From Acanthosepion esculentum (taxonomy: Eukaryota > Mollusca > Cephalopoda > Sepiida > Sepiidae), in NCBI GenBank assembly GCA_964036315.1, contig OZ038510.1, forward strand, positions 82,211,116 through 82,275,115: 64,000 bases of DNA, read 5' to 3'. The notes under the pieces were generated by a model, which did no database searches, was not told where the DNA came from, and saw nothing but the letters and a program-made list of their open reading frames with translations. Positions 33,766-44,045 of the stretch are shown here, one piece after another (the stretch's first letter is position 1; each line of letters begins with the position of its first letter). The translations under genes were made by a program, and so were the position numbers.

Positions 33766-33960
33766 TTAAAATTGAAGTCTAATATTCAATTCATCTCTTA
33801 TATAATTAAAAAAAAAATAATGATTTTTTTCCGGCCCGGTAGTAAATGATTCACAGTTCGATAACGGTCCGCGGCCCGTTGGTTGGGGACCGCCGATCTA
33901 TGTGACATCCAGTGTAGAATTGTTTTCATAGCTTGTTTTGAATGTAATATATTATTTTTG

Positions 33961-33961
<1 letters not shown>

Positions 33962-33996
<35 letters not shown>

Positions 33997-34085
33997 AAAT
34001 ATACTCTTAAGGTGTGCTATATTTATGGGATAAAGTGCTCAATATCAGAGATGGAACGTGTGTAAATATAAAAGTGAACACTGGA
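33962..34085 (+). mobile_element. PLE terminal-repeat fragment after (TA)n
   Basis: (TA)n at 33966-33992 is followed by AAGAAATATACTCTTAAGGT and GGGATAAAGTGCTCAATATC, the same sequence that flanks the PLE at 47184 and 50264. No PLE coding sequence is attached here. Confidence 0.75.
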
Positions 34086-34165
34086 GTCAACACTTAGAAG
34101 CGAGAGGCTGTTTTATGCTAGACGCAATCGTCAGGCAACCGACTCTAAGTTTTGACTCTAATGTT
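34064..34165 (-). ncRNA. Degenerate hammerhead ribozyme in a PLE-type repeat
   Basis: On the minus strand: CUGACGA (34128-34134), stem II UUGCGUCUAGCAU, then AAAA where GAAA is expected, stem III CAG...CUC, then GC. Stem I is long and nearly perfect: GAGTCAA with TTGACTC, ACTTAGA with TCTAAGT, GC with GC. The G12 change and loss of the GUC cleavage triplet make this copy inactive although its outer helix is preserved. Compare 47279-47337, which has the intact core. Confidence 0.6.
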
Positions 34166-34167
34166 CA

Positions 34168-34171
<4 letters not shown>

Positions 34172-34246
<75 letters not shown>
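34172..34246. repeat. (TA)n microsatellite
   Basis: About 36 TA repeats directly after the hammerhead-containing inverted repeat; ends in GTATGTATG. Confidence 0.95.
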
Positions 34247-34253
<7 letters not shown>

Positions 34254-34333
34254 GGGAAAAACCCCACTTCTAATACTTCATTTCAATCGCCATTTCACTG
34301 CGCAAGAGTTTCTCAAGACTAAATGTTAGATAA

Positions 34334-34339
<6 letters not shown>

Positions 34340-34392
<53 letters not shown>

Positions 34393-34395
34393 TAT
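34340..34395. repeat. (TA)n microsatellite
   Basis: About 26 TA repeats with one CA interruption near 34386. Confidence 0.95.
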
Positions 34396-34399
34396 ATTA

Positions 34400-34577
34400 A
34401 TTGTAAAATTGTACTTACAGTTATGATAGAATGAATGATGAATATTTAAACAAATCTTTTAAAATCAAAGTCCAATATTCAATTTATCTTTTATATAATT
34501 TTAAACAAGTTAATTTCTTTACGGCCCGGTAAGTAAATGATCCACAGACTGGTAGCAGTTGGGGACCTCTGGTCGAT
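34400..34577. mobile_element. hAT-like right-end fragment
   Basis: Repeats the right end of the 32190-33895 element: AACAAATCTTTTAAAAT, ACGGCCCGGTAAGTAAATGA and GTTGGGGACCTCTGGTC. Only the terminal part is present. Confidence 0.6.
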
Positions 34578-34869
34578 CTGAGAGTGTATGAAGCTTGCTT
34601 CACACCCCGAGTGGAACTCTGATATCCGTTATCGTTGCTATAGATGCTGAACTGATCGTTTACTTTTAGCACCCCAGAAAGTACGTAACACCTACTGTCA
34701 TGGTCTAAGTTTACTAGGGTAAGATCAGACCGAAAATGACGCATGGCTGCCATACCTGGGCTGGGGCTGTTTGAAGATGCTCCCACAAGCATTACGATCT
34801 TGTATATCCTACATATCCCCATAATATGCATTTCTTAATTCAAACTTTTTCACGCTCACAGCAAACTAA
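34578..34869. other. Non-coding DNA, nothing recognised
   Basis: Open minus-strand frame 34484-34831 has no recognisable domain. Confidence 0.5.
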
Positions 34870-35399
34870 GTTTATGGCCATATCACGTTGAATACACCGT
34901 TTTCACGATCACGAAAGTTAAGCAACGTCTTGCCGGTTGAGTACCTAGAAGGGTGATCGCTTGGGAATACTAGGCTTGGGTGTGCTGGTGATCTGAAGCG
35001 CTCTCGGCCATATTGCGTTGAACCACCGGTTCCCGTACATCACGGAAGTTAAGCAACGTCGAACCTGGTGAGTACCTAGATGGGTGACCGCTTGTGAATA
35101 CAAGGTGCGGCAGGACTGATGTGCTGGTGATCTGAATGGCTTATGGCCATATCTCGTTGAAACACCGGTTCCTGTACGGTTACGGAAGTTAAGCAACGTT
35201 GAACCTGGTCAGTACCTAGATGAGTGACCGCTTGTGAATACCAGGTGCTGTAGGCTTGGATGTGCGTGTTGTCTGAAGGGCTTACGGCAATATCACGTCG
35301 AAACAGCGGATCCCGCACGATCACCGAAGTTATGCAACGTCGAGAGTGGTCAATACCTAAATGGGTAACCTCTTCGGAATGCCAGGTGCTATAAGCTTG
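34870..35399 (+). repeat. Four tandem 5S rRNA-derived units, second cluster
   Basis: Units at about 34870-34978, 35001-35117, 35139-35259 and 35280-35399 follow the same 5S pattern as 21717-22366 (GGCCATATCACGTTGAA, AAGTTAAGCAACGTCGA, AGTACCTAGATGGGTGACCG, GGTGCTGTAGGCTTGG). Spacers of about 20 bp carry GATGTGC..GT..TCTGAA as in the first cluster. Unit 1 lacks its 3' end. The shared short spacer in two separate loci shows that the array is a dispersed unit. Confidence 0.85.
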
Positions 35400-35530
35400 G
35401 ATGTGCGGCTTGTGTAATGGGTAATAGCTCGGAAATGTTAATCGGAGTGTTGAGTTCGAATTCCAGTTGGGTTCGTTATATTGACTTACGCGCTAATGCA
35501 GTTGAGAAAGGCATGAAACAATCTATTCTT
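35400..35530 (+). mobile_element. tRNA-like SINE segment following the 5S-like units
   Basis: GTGTTGAGTTCGAATTCCAG contains a B box and is followed by TTGACTTACGCGCTAATGCA, the same tail as the SINE at 38010-38130. The A box is degraded (GTAATAGCTCGGAAATG). Confidence 0.5.
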
Positions 35531-36762
35531 CCCCCAGCTATTGCTTAATTATTAAAACCGTACGGGCCTATATCATTAATATCTCCTCTACCCCCGCTAA
35601 ATTTTTTACATTCTAAACATATTTCCTCGCTTTAAATACCCTACAATGTGTGGATAACGCATAAAGCGAATCACTCACTTATTGAAGTACTAACTACACG
35701 GATTTTAGATTTATTTAAATTCTCTGGAATAGAAATGTATAAAAAATAATATTGCCGTAAAGTGAGGGATCAGTTTATAGGTTGATTGTAATATAGAATT
35801 GATCACCCACTTTATGTCCCTATTATAAGTTTTTTTGTTTGTCTATCAAATTCTAATTAGGTATGAATCCACTTCTTCCCCCCCAACTATAGGTTAATTA
35901 GTAAGACTTGTATGACAAAAATCATTATCTACGCCGTCATAAATATTCTTATAATTTACAATTTTTTTTTCGGTTTTAAATAACGTGAAAAGGGGTGAAT
36001 AAGCCACAGAAAATAACTCATTGGACAGTAAGTTCCATGGACGTTATTCATTAACTCTCTACTTTGAGTGGTTCTTGCGCCTTATTTTTGGTCACGAGTA
36101 ATAAAGGGAGAGCTGCCCTCTCCTAAAATGAGAAAAATGAATATTTTTCGATTTAAAAAAAAAAGTCGGTAATGACAGCAAGATTGGACATTGGTGAGAT
36201 CGGACATTGATTACGCCAACCACCACGCTTCTGCATCAAGTTAGGAAGGACGTTAGAGTGGAATTATGGGTCATAACATATTTGGTCAGTCTTGGTGGCT
36301 TCTGGGCAACCAACCAGCCTTGCGACATGGATAGGTCTCAAGAGCAATGAACCACGAGAAAAGTTCTTTTGCACGCCAACATTGTCCGGCAAACCGCATT
36401 CTGCGTTCAAGTAAGATTGTAAATATATCAGGGTTGGATCCGTGGAGCTGTGATATAGTTGGATGTTGTCTCCAAGATTTCTTCGAAATAGCTTTCATTT
36501 AGTTTAGGTTCTAACAAGCCTTTTAGTTAATGTCCTTGCAGTGACACTATACATTAAAACCGTCTTTACAGTGACGCGTAAGAAATTACCCTTGAGATTG
36601 CCCGGTAGGTCAGATTTCCAGATGACAACCATTTTATTCAAGGTAACCCAGGCTTTAGCTGTTGAAATAGATCCAACCGTATTTATTTTATTCTATCAGA
36701 AATTCTTCCGTTTTTTTTCCTACATTGCCACTTACAATCTTCAAATGTTTAAATGATGTTTA
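35531..36762. other. Non-coding DNA, nothing recognised
   Basis: A GTGTAATATAGAATTGATC region and other unique sequence. A degraded minus-strand reading at 36286-36498 has no assigned family. No repeat structure is evident. Confidence 0.45.
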
Positions 36763-37262
36763 GATGAGGTATTATGTACACCATTTACATTATTCGGACT
36801 ATTTACCTCATCTTTGTCGCCATATTTATTACTACGTGTCGGCCTTTCAGTATCTGCCTATATTTCTGAGATGAGGTATTATGTACACTATTTACATTAT
36901 TCGGACTATTAGCCTCATCTTTGTCGCCATATTTATTACAACGTTTCGGCCTTTCAGTATATGTCTATATTTCTGAGATGAGGTATTATGTACACTATTT
37001 ACATTATTCGGACTATTGTACTCATCTTTGTCACCATATTTATTAAAACGTTTCGGCCTTTCAGTATCTGTCTATATTTTTGAGATGAGTTATTATGTAT
37101 ACTATTTACATTATTCGGACTATTGTCCTCATCTTTGTCGCCATATTTATTACAACGTCTCGGCCTTTCAGTATCTGTCTATATTTCTGAGATGAGGTAT
37201 TATGTACACTATTTACATTATTCGGACTATTGTCCTCTTCTTTGTCGCCATATTTATTACAA
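36763..37262 (-). repeat. 107-bp satellite, about 5 monomers, reverse orientation
   Basis: On the minus strand the same monomer as at 22643-23590; GCCTTTCAGTAT anchors are spaced by 107 bp. The array ends at the ATTACAACG position of the monomer. Confidence 0.92.
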
Positions 37263-38008
37263 CGTCAATCACGTTCAGTGTTCCTGCTGACGGGAGCTGG
37301 AATTCTAGAAATCATTTTTTAATCTCTAACTTGATTTTGTTTAATCTTGTGATTATTGTTTTTCTGCTAAGTAACGATTGTTAGTGCAGCAGCTTTTATT
37401 TTTGAGGGAAGAATTCTCGCCTGAACTAAAACTCTCGCTGCAACGAATTAATTTCACTGTTTGCCATGATGTCATCGCAGCTACGTAAGTATAGCACTTA
37501 AAGCTGTGTGTTGATTGGCTGCTTAAGAATTGAGTTGTCAGTTGCCGAATCAAACGGTCAATAGAATTTGTAAAGGCCACGACAAACGTTGGATAAAATT
37601 GACGAGTTGCCTTTTGGGGCCACGCGTTGTCACCCGCTGTCGACGAAGGTGAAAACAAGAGCCAATCACACTATAAGTATATATTCGGCCTTTGGACTCG
37701 ATATTGTTGCCGGCCATTACTACTGACCGACTTGCCAATCAAATGTTCGAATAATTGATGAGACGAGGAGAGACGTCAAAGAGTGCTGGAAGTTATATCC
37801 GGGTATATTGGTCATCAAAAGCGTTTGGAAAAAAAATCATCTGTTATTTGGCTTGGTGCCAAATCAATTTTACTGTTAATTTTACATTCGTTGGTTATTA
37901 GCCAGTAAGTACGGTAGGTTTTGAGCTCTTCGGCAAACGAGGAGAGTTATGAGAAAAATGCGATTCATTTTAAACAATCAGACTGTTCTTTTACCAACTA
38001 ATATAAAA
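37263..38008. other. Non-coding DNA with a TATA-like motif
   Basis: No coding sequence found. CTATAAGTATATATTCGG near 37672 resembles a TATA box and may be the promoter of an unidentified retroelement, but nothing confirms it. Confidence 0.35.
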
Positions 38009-38130
38009 TAAGGAGCGGAGCATGGTGGTGCGCTGATTAGAAGCTCGAAATAAAATTTGGGAAGCCGGGTTCGAATTCCAGTCGAGTTCATTACGTTCAC
38101 TTACGTGCTAATACACTTGAGTAAGGTAAG
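38009..38130 (+). mobile_element. tRNA-derived SINE head
   Basis: AGCATGGTGGTGCGCTGATTAG (A-box region) and GCCGGGTTCGAATTCCAG (good B box) are followed by TTCACTTACGTGCTAATACA, the shared SINE tail. Plus orientation. Confidence 0.7.
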
Positions 38131-38275
38131 AATCCATATTTTCTGTCCCGAGTGTGAATGGTGCTATACAAAACCTTCAGCACTATAATCAAATCTCATG
38201 TGCTGGTGTCGGGCTGTCAGTTCCTTGGAAATGATCTACTTGACCCTCCTACGTCGAATTCTCCGGGAGAATCGA

Positions 38276-38276
<1 letters not shown>

Positions 38277-38343
<67 letters not shown>
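38277..38343. repeat. (TA)n microsatellite
   Basis: About 33 TA repeats, bordering the long inverted repeat on its left. The sequence just before it (ATCAAATCTCATGTGCTGGT) is duplicated at 41912 beside another (TA)n. Confidence 0.95.
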
Positions 38344-38349
<6 letters not shown>

Positions 38350-38387
38350 AAGAGGTTATGATGGTTCCAACGAGAGAAAAGTGTGTA

Positions 38388-38797
38388 TTTTAAAAAGAAG
38401 ATAGGTACCGCCAACTTTTTTTGGTTGTAATGTGGATTTAAAAAAAATTATTATTCTTTATTTTTCATAGTTTTACAACACGTGTTTCTGGTCTCACGAC
38501 CGTCTTCAGGTAAAGGGTGGAGATTTTCACATATTATTAAAAATAATTATTTTTTTTCCTTTATATTTTTCAATGTTAAATATTCTCGATATGAGACATT
38601 CTCTGTTTTTGTTTAACATTGAAAAACATAAAGGAAAAAAAAATTAATTATTTTTAAAAATATGTGGAAATCTCCACCCTTTACCTGAAGACGGTCGTGA
38701 GACCAGAAACACGTGTTGTAAAACTATGAAAAATAAAGAATAATATTTTTTTAAAAACCCACATTACAACCAAAAAAAGTTTGCGGTACCTCTCTTC

Positions 38798-38803
<6 letters not shown>
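38388..38803. repeat. About 205-bp-arm long inverted repeat between two (TA)n tracts
   Basis: The left arm from about 38388 and the right arm to about 38803 are reverse complements (AGGTACCGCCAACTTTTTTTGG against the mirrored end) around a centre near 38596. Outer landmarks are AAAAAGAAG and GGTAC. Each arm contains CCTTTACCTGAAGACGGTCG, stem GGTC-GTGA-GACC and GAAACACGTGTTGTA. It looks like a head-to-head dimer of a hammerhead-bearing retroposon unit. Confidence 0.85.
38685..38725 (+). ncRNA. Hammerhead-like core in the right arm
   Basis: CTGAAGA (38685-38691), stem II GGTC-GTGA-GACC (38693-38704), A, then GAAA (38706-38709) followed by a short stem III and GTA. A mirror copy lies at 38495-38519 on the minus strand. 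The C and A next to the stem do not pair and stem I is poor, so activity is doubtful. Confidence 0.4.

Positions 38804-38864
<61 letters not shown>
38804..38864. repeat. (TA)n microsatellite
   Basis: About 30 TA repeats between the inverted repeat and the mariner-like element; a likely TA target for the latter. Confidence 0.95.
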
Positions 38865-39381
<517 letters not shown>

Positions 39382-39394
39382 TTGATTTGGATTG

Positions 39395-39890
39395 GTGTGG
39401 TTTGGTTTGATTTAGTTTGCTTATAAGTGAAATAGCAGAACAGACTTTTTCCAATAGCCTTGGGTGGCAACCAGACTAGGAGAAGGACAACTCTGAATTC
39501 AAACCACCAACTACCTGCTGATGGATAATTAACATCACAGACTGGTTCCTAGTGCCTTGGTTGTTAACCAGTTTAGGAGAAAGAACTCTGAATTCAAACC
39601 ACCTGCTGATGAGTAAATAACAGGACAGACTGGGTTCTAAAGCCTAGCTTGGCAACCAGTCTAGGAGAAGGGGAACTCTGAATTCAAACTTGCTCTATTT
39701 TAGGTTCTGCCCCTTTAGGCAATAGCTAAGGTAATTCAGCCTTAACATTCAAAAGGAACCGTTGTACCGTTTTGCCTTAAATATCGCTATGCACCACCAT
39801 TGATCCCAGCTATGACCAACACTCCCCTCCGGGATGGAGGGGAGTGGTGATCACAGCAATTGCACACAATCGGCTGACTGAATAAAATCG
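39395..39890 (+). mobile_element. SINE body with three partial tandem copies
   Basis: The segment ACTCTGAATTCAAAC and CAGACTGG/AACCAGT blocks repeat with spacings of 97 and 88 bp (anchors at 39476, 39573, 39661). They match the minus-strand body of the SINEs at 20310 and 20690. No tRNA-like head is attached; the tail includes GGGATGGAGGGGAGTGGTGA. Confidence 0.65.
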
Positions 39891-40190
39891 TGAATTATTA
39901 AGTAAACCATCTGGGAAATATTAAAAAAATATATTTTTGGTATTTTAAATGTCAAATGATAATTTTGATAGTTATTCATTTTGGTTTTATTTTTTTGTTC
40001 CTTTATATATTAGTTTTCAATGCAGTTATTTAATTTAAATGCAACAAGCTTTAAATATTTATATATAGAATAAATAATTATATATAGAACTTGAAGAATT
40101 GGTTACTTCAGATTCAATCCGTCAATAACCTGTACATGTAATTCTTAAATTCTAACAAGTTTAAAAGTAGAAGCAAAGCATACAAACGAC
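39891..40190. other. AT-rich spacer
   Basis: Nothing recognised. Confidence 0.5.
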
Positions 40191-40194
40191 TGCC

Positions 40195-40500
40195 TGTATT
40201 TCTAAGATAAGCTGCTATAACTATTTACATTTCCCCAGCTTTATTGTCAGACTAACAACGTTTTGGCCGTTGTACGCTCAGGTTTTCTTTAGATCATTTT
40301 TAAAAAATTTCGAACCGAACCTAGAAAAGTTAATCTGTATGTTGGCGTTTCTTATGATGCAGATTCATTATTCTGGGTTCGGTACAGAAAACGAAAACAT
40401 ATCACAAGAAGAAAGCCGGTGTGTACAACGGCTGAAACCTTGTGAGTGTGACAATAAAGATGTGGAGAAAAGTCACAAAATTGTAAATAGTGTAAAGAAC
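40195..40500. repeat. Diverged head-to-head inverted dimer of the hammerhead-like repeat
   Basis: Left arm on the minus strand: GAGCGTACAACGGCCAAAACG, TCTGACAATAAAG, GTAAATAGT. Right arm on the plus strand: GTGTACAACGGCTGAAACC, GTGACAATAAAGATG, GTAAATAGTG. They point away from a centre near 40340. Related to, but more diverged than, the dimer at 33243. Confidence 0.65.
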
Positions 40501-40709
40501 ATACGAAAATGAACACATCTTTAAGATGCGAAAACTTGTCTTCAACGTAGTCTCTTTCGTTCTCAAAAAGGCAATGCCTCTTCCTTTAATAATGGCAGGA
40601 TCAAACGAATCCCATCAAAATAAACGCAAATGTCCCACGATTCCAAATCTATTCGTCAACCTAATGTTCTTCACATATTATGAAATGGACAAAGTCCGAC
40701 AATTATTTT

Positions 40710-41255
40710 AAGACATTTTTATGTTTATACATTCTTTTTATAGATACAAATATTTAAGTAAATGCTCTGTTTTATAATAAACAGTATTAATAAAATTTAC
40801 CGGTCTGAATGTCCGAGAAATTTTCCTAGAAAATATTCGTCCTCCGACACAAATCGAACCTGTATCCTATACGGAACCGTCATTTAGCCTGATGTGCCTT
40901 AACCGATCGAGCCACGGAAGAGCGTTCGATTAGCAAAGTCGAATTTACTGCTTTTAAACTTCAATCTTCCATGAATCTCTCACGTCCATTCATATCTGCT
41001 CAAAGCAGTAAAATCGACCTTGATAATCGAACAATCTTCCGTGGCTTGATCAGTTAAGGCACGTCAGGCTATATGACGGTTCTGTATAGGATACAGCTTC
41101 GATTCCTGTCGGACGACGAATATTTTCTATGAAAATTTCCCGCATATTCAGGGCGGTAAATGTTATTAATACTGTTTATTATAAAACAGAGCATTTACTT
41201 AAATATTTGTATCTATAAAACGAATGTATAAACATATAAATATCTTAAAATAATC
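40710..41255. repeat. Inverted dimer of a tRNA-like SINE
   Basis: Left arm (minus strand) and right arm (plus strand) share TCTTCCGTGGCTTGATCAGT with TTAAGGCAC (A-box-like), GGATACAGCTTCGATTCC (B box), GACGAATATTTTCTA, then TTATTAATACTGTTTATTAT and TTTGTATCTATAAAA. The arms are about 240 bp, joined by about 40 bp near 40980. Head-to-head arrangement; each arm is a SINE with its own Pol III promoter. Confidence 0.8.
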
Positions 41256-41426
41256 TTCTTCCTTTTCAATCGATGTAGAAAAATTGGCCCAAAACTATTG
41301 CCTGTTCTTCTTTCATTGCAACGGATTTAATAGGAGAAGCGTATGGAACATTCTAGCATGAAGACAAAAGATTCCAAATCTAATGCTAAACGTAGTCCCC
41401 ATCCTTGTCCACTTTTGAATGAGGAC

Positions 41427-41428
<2 letters not shown>

Positions 41429-41459
<31 letters not shown>

Positions 41460-41482
41460 GAGATAGACAATGAACTCATTGA

Positions 41483-41522
<40 letters not shown>
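41429..41522. repeat. (GATA)n and (TA)n tracts
   Basis: GATA repeats at 41429-41462, then (TA)n to 41522. Confidence 0.9.
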
Positions 41523-41528
<6 letters not shown>

Positions 41529-41605
41529 GTCCATAAAGTTCGTGTGTACTTTAAAAAAATTATAACTTTATTTGTATTTACGATAGAAATAATCTGTAAA
41601 CATTC
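41523..41605 (+). mobile_element. Left-end fragment of the mariner-like element
   Basis: GGATGTCCATAAAGTTCGTG and ACTTTAAAAAAATTATAACT match 38867-38925. It stops near 41600, where a PLE segment begins. Confidence 0.7.
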
Positions 41606-41611
41606 TCTCGA

Positions 41612-41736
41612 ATAAAAGCAACCTTCGGATAGTTTTTATATAATTTATCATCCGAAAAAAGAAAAAATTATTATATCGCATGCGAAATTGTAGAAAAAAC
41701 TAAATAAAAGCACCTTGTCTGTCGTATTCAATGAAA

Positions 41737-41741
<5 letters not shown>
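41612..41741 (+). mobile_element. PLE terminal fragment ending in (TA)n
   Basis: Matches 59350-59465: TTATATAATTTATCATCCGAA, AACTAAATAAAAGCACCTTG and ATGAAATGTGC. It stops at (TA)n (41741-41815), like the other PLE 3' ends in this window but slightly earlier in the sequence. Confidence 0.75.
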
Positions 41742-41817
<76 letters not shown>

Positions 41818-42000
41818 AAACCTGCGGAGGGTTGTTTGAAGACCTTGTAGCGTGTAGTGCAACAGGTCTCTAAATTCGGCCCTTCAAAAAGTGTAGATAC
41901 TTCAGCACTATAATCAAATCTCATGTGCTGGTGTCGGGCTGTCGGTTCCTTGGAACTGATCTACTTGAACCTCCTACGTCGTATTTGATGGGAGAATAGA

Positions 42001-42056
<56 letters not shown>
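41741..42056. repeat. Two (TA)n tracts with a duplicated flank
   Basis: (TA)n at 41741-41815 and 42003-42055. The sequence between includes ATCAAATCTCATGTGCTGGTG and ends GGGAGAATAGAG, duplicating 38187-38277 that likewise leads into (TA)n; the repeated flank-microsatellite junction marks a dispersed element whose tail is (TA)n. Confidence 0.8.
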
Positions 42057-42057
<1 letters not shown>

Positions 42058-42179
42058 TTCCTGAAAAAAATAATTTCGGTTGAGCTCTCTGGGGAAGGAA
42101 GTGTGGGTTCGTAAACAGTGACTATTAAGGCTGATATAGCGTGACTCTTCGGCAAAAGCGAATTGAGTCCTGTCGGTCA

Positions 42180-42450
42180 CTGTGTGTTTATCTAAAAATA
42201 AATACGCTAAAATTCACCTTCATCCCTGCGGTGCGCCGACGGCTTAGTGGTAGAATTTCCGACTGACACCAATTCAGGCAAACCGGACGTCTAGCCACAC
42301 TGAAGAGCTGTGAAACAGCGAAACAGTCTGCCTGTGGATGGCAATATATATTTCTGTAGTTTACTGCTACAGCAAGCAGAAACATTTCTTTCTCCTGATA
42401 ATGGCCATGTTGGCCGAAAATAGTCGAGGAATATAAATGAAATAATAATA
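42180..42450 (+). mobile_element. Composite repeat: tRNA-like A box plus two hammerhead-like cores
   Basis: GGCTTAGTGGTAGAATTTCC (42241) is a good tRNA-like A box; a B box is weak (CACCAATTCAGGC). A hammerhead-like core at 42295-42337 follows, and a second at about 42398-42430 (CTGATAATGGCC, ATGTT, GGCCGAAAATAGTC), which resembles the start of the PLE repeats at 59305. Confidence 0.55.
42295..42337 (+). ncRNA. Candidate minimal hammerhead ribozyme
   Basis: CTGAAGA (42300-42306), stem II GCTG-TGAAA-CAGC (42307-42319), GAAA (42320-42323), C-A-GTC (42324-42328), with stem I CCACA (42295-42299) pairing TGTGG (42333-42337). The core, stem II and cleavage triplet GTC are all present. Stem III would have only C-G with a one-base loop, which is sterically doubtful, so the copy may be damaged there or work as a dimer. 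Confidence 0.5.
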
Positions 42451-42528
42451 ATAAAAACATAAGAATATTAATCTACAACCCAGTATGTCTGAAGATTTTA
42501 ATTGATTTTTTTAATAATTTTTATCGTT

Positions 42529-42530
<2 letters not shown>

Positions 42531-42605
<75 letters not shown>

Positions 42606-42638
42606 GAGAGAGAGAGAGAGAGAGCCAGAGAGAGAGAG
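42531..42638. repeat. Compound (TA)n-(GT)n-(GA)n microsatellite
   Basis: TA to about 42577, GT to 42604, then GA-rich. Same order as 39223-39381. Confidence 0.95.
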
Positions 42639-43625
42639 TAGTGGAAAAATTGTACCTAACCATGAAAAACTAAGGTCATTTAGGAATCAGTACCATCAAA
42701 TTAGCTAATGATGTGTTTCATTTCTTGGAAGCAAAAATCGTATTGATTAGTGCTGTCTATTAATCAGGTACAACATTTTTCATGCCGAATGTTCAAATTA
42801 ACCTTTTATAAGGAAACATTTATTGACCGAACAGTCAGTGCTACTTGTGTTACACCTTTCTTGAAACCATGGTCATTGATATGGGATCAATGTGTAATAT
42901 CTGTTCCACACATCTCTAATGCTAATAATAATAATAATAATAATAATAGCGTTTTCTTACTCAGAAACATTTGCCATTCATCTTACCTGGATTTTCTTAC
43001 TAGGCCCAGACAAAGTCAGATGGTACCAGTTAAAGGCTACTTAATAGATTCTTTCAGGAATTCTTCTGTTTGACATTAATGTCAGTAGCAACAGTAGCAG
43101 CAGGCCTGTCATTGTTGGCCTGTCACTGAAATCACTTTGTCCCTTTTATCTAGCATTGCCGTTAATTCTACTGAGATTTACTGTGCTTACAAGTGCTGCC
43201 TTTCTATAAACATTCACTAATCACCTGAGAAGCTTTTCAGGTGTTTGTCTTTTCAAGATCAGAACAATGATCGCCCTTTGCTTTCTACATAACCAGGGGC
43301 CGCCATTTTGAAAATGGAACTATGGGAATGAAAAGATAAGGTAAGTGCACATAAAGTTGATATGAGATTCTCGAAAATGTAGGGTACTTTTCAGCGTATA
43401 AAAAATATAGTAATACTGAGAAATATACAGATATTGATTTTAGTGATTAATATACTGTAAAGGTTCCGTTAGTCTGGCGAGATGTGGCTTTGATAACACA
43501 TTTATCCCGAAGAAAGGTTCAGCCATGACATTACGGTAGCTGTGCTCAGATCCCTGATTTTCTTTCATGCAAGTAGGACTCTCCACCACATCCCACTGAT
43601 AGGAAATAGAAAAATTATGTTGAAT
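42639..43625. other. Non-coding DNA with a short (TAA)n
   Basis: (TAA)n of 8 repeats near 42924. No gene or element recognised. Confidence 0.5.
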
Positions 43626-44045
43626 CAACTGCTAGGTCTGCTGCTGGTGAAGTTGGCTCATTGTGTCGCGCTAGACAATATAATGCACTTTTATAAGTCG
43701 ACCATTTAGCCGTGCACGGAAAATTGTTCTCACATCTTGCCCGATGCTCCTGCTACGTATCTAGAGACTCGTGACAAAATCCAAATATTGTCAGTCCTGA
43801 CCTGGCATCTCGGTTTCACCCCACCCAGCATCCATGCACATATTTAAAAAAAACATGTTCTTGGTATTTGTTCTGATGAGCTTCTGATTTGGTATCTCGA
43901 CTTCGTGAATTTCTGCATAATACTCGATTGGCAGTTAGGTCTCAATAACATTTTTTTAGTTTCTTTCACTCTCAGCATCCCCTTCCGTCTTTGAGCTTTT
44001 ACCGTCTTACTTGGGTTGAAATGATTAAATATATTTTTGTCTGGG
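43626..44045 (+). pseudogene. APE-class LINE C-terminal fragment
   Basis: Reads GKVGSLCRAR, STI-like remnants, SPDLASRFHP, LVSRLREFLHNTRLAVRS, then the 3' UTR ending CCGTCTTACTTGGGTTGAAA. Multiple frame breaks. Confidence 0.75.

Larger units (their letters stand above)
32190..33895. mobile_element. hAT-like non-autonomous element containing satellite DNA
   Basis: The left end GAGTGGTTTTTAGCCTTTTT and the right end read on the minus strand CGGCGGTCCCCAACC fit hAT termini, and both are followed inward by GGACCGG / CGGGCCG type palindromic sequence. No transposase is visible in between. A clean 8-bp duplication was not seen, so the limits are tentative. The 107-bp satellite block and an inverted dimer (33243-33480) lie within it. 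A second copy of the right end is at 34400-34577. Confidence 0.5.

Noticed and set aside
37672..37690. Core promoter with TATA box
   Set aside because: The match is a short AT-rich string in AT-rich DNA with no downstream gene.
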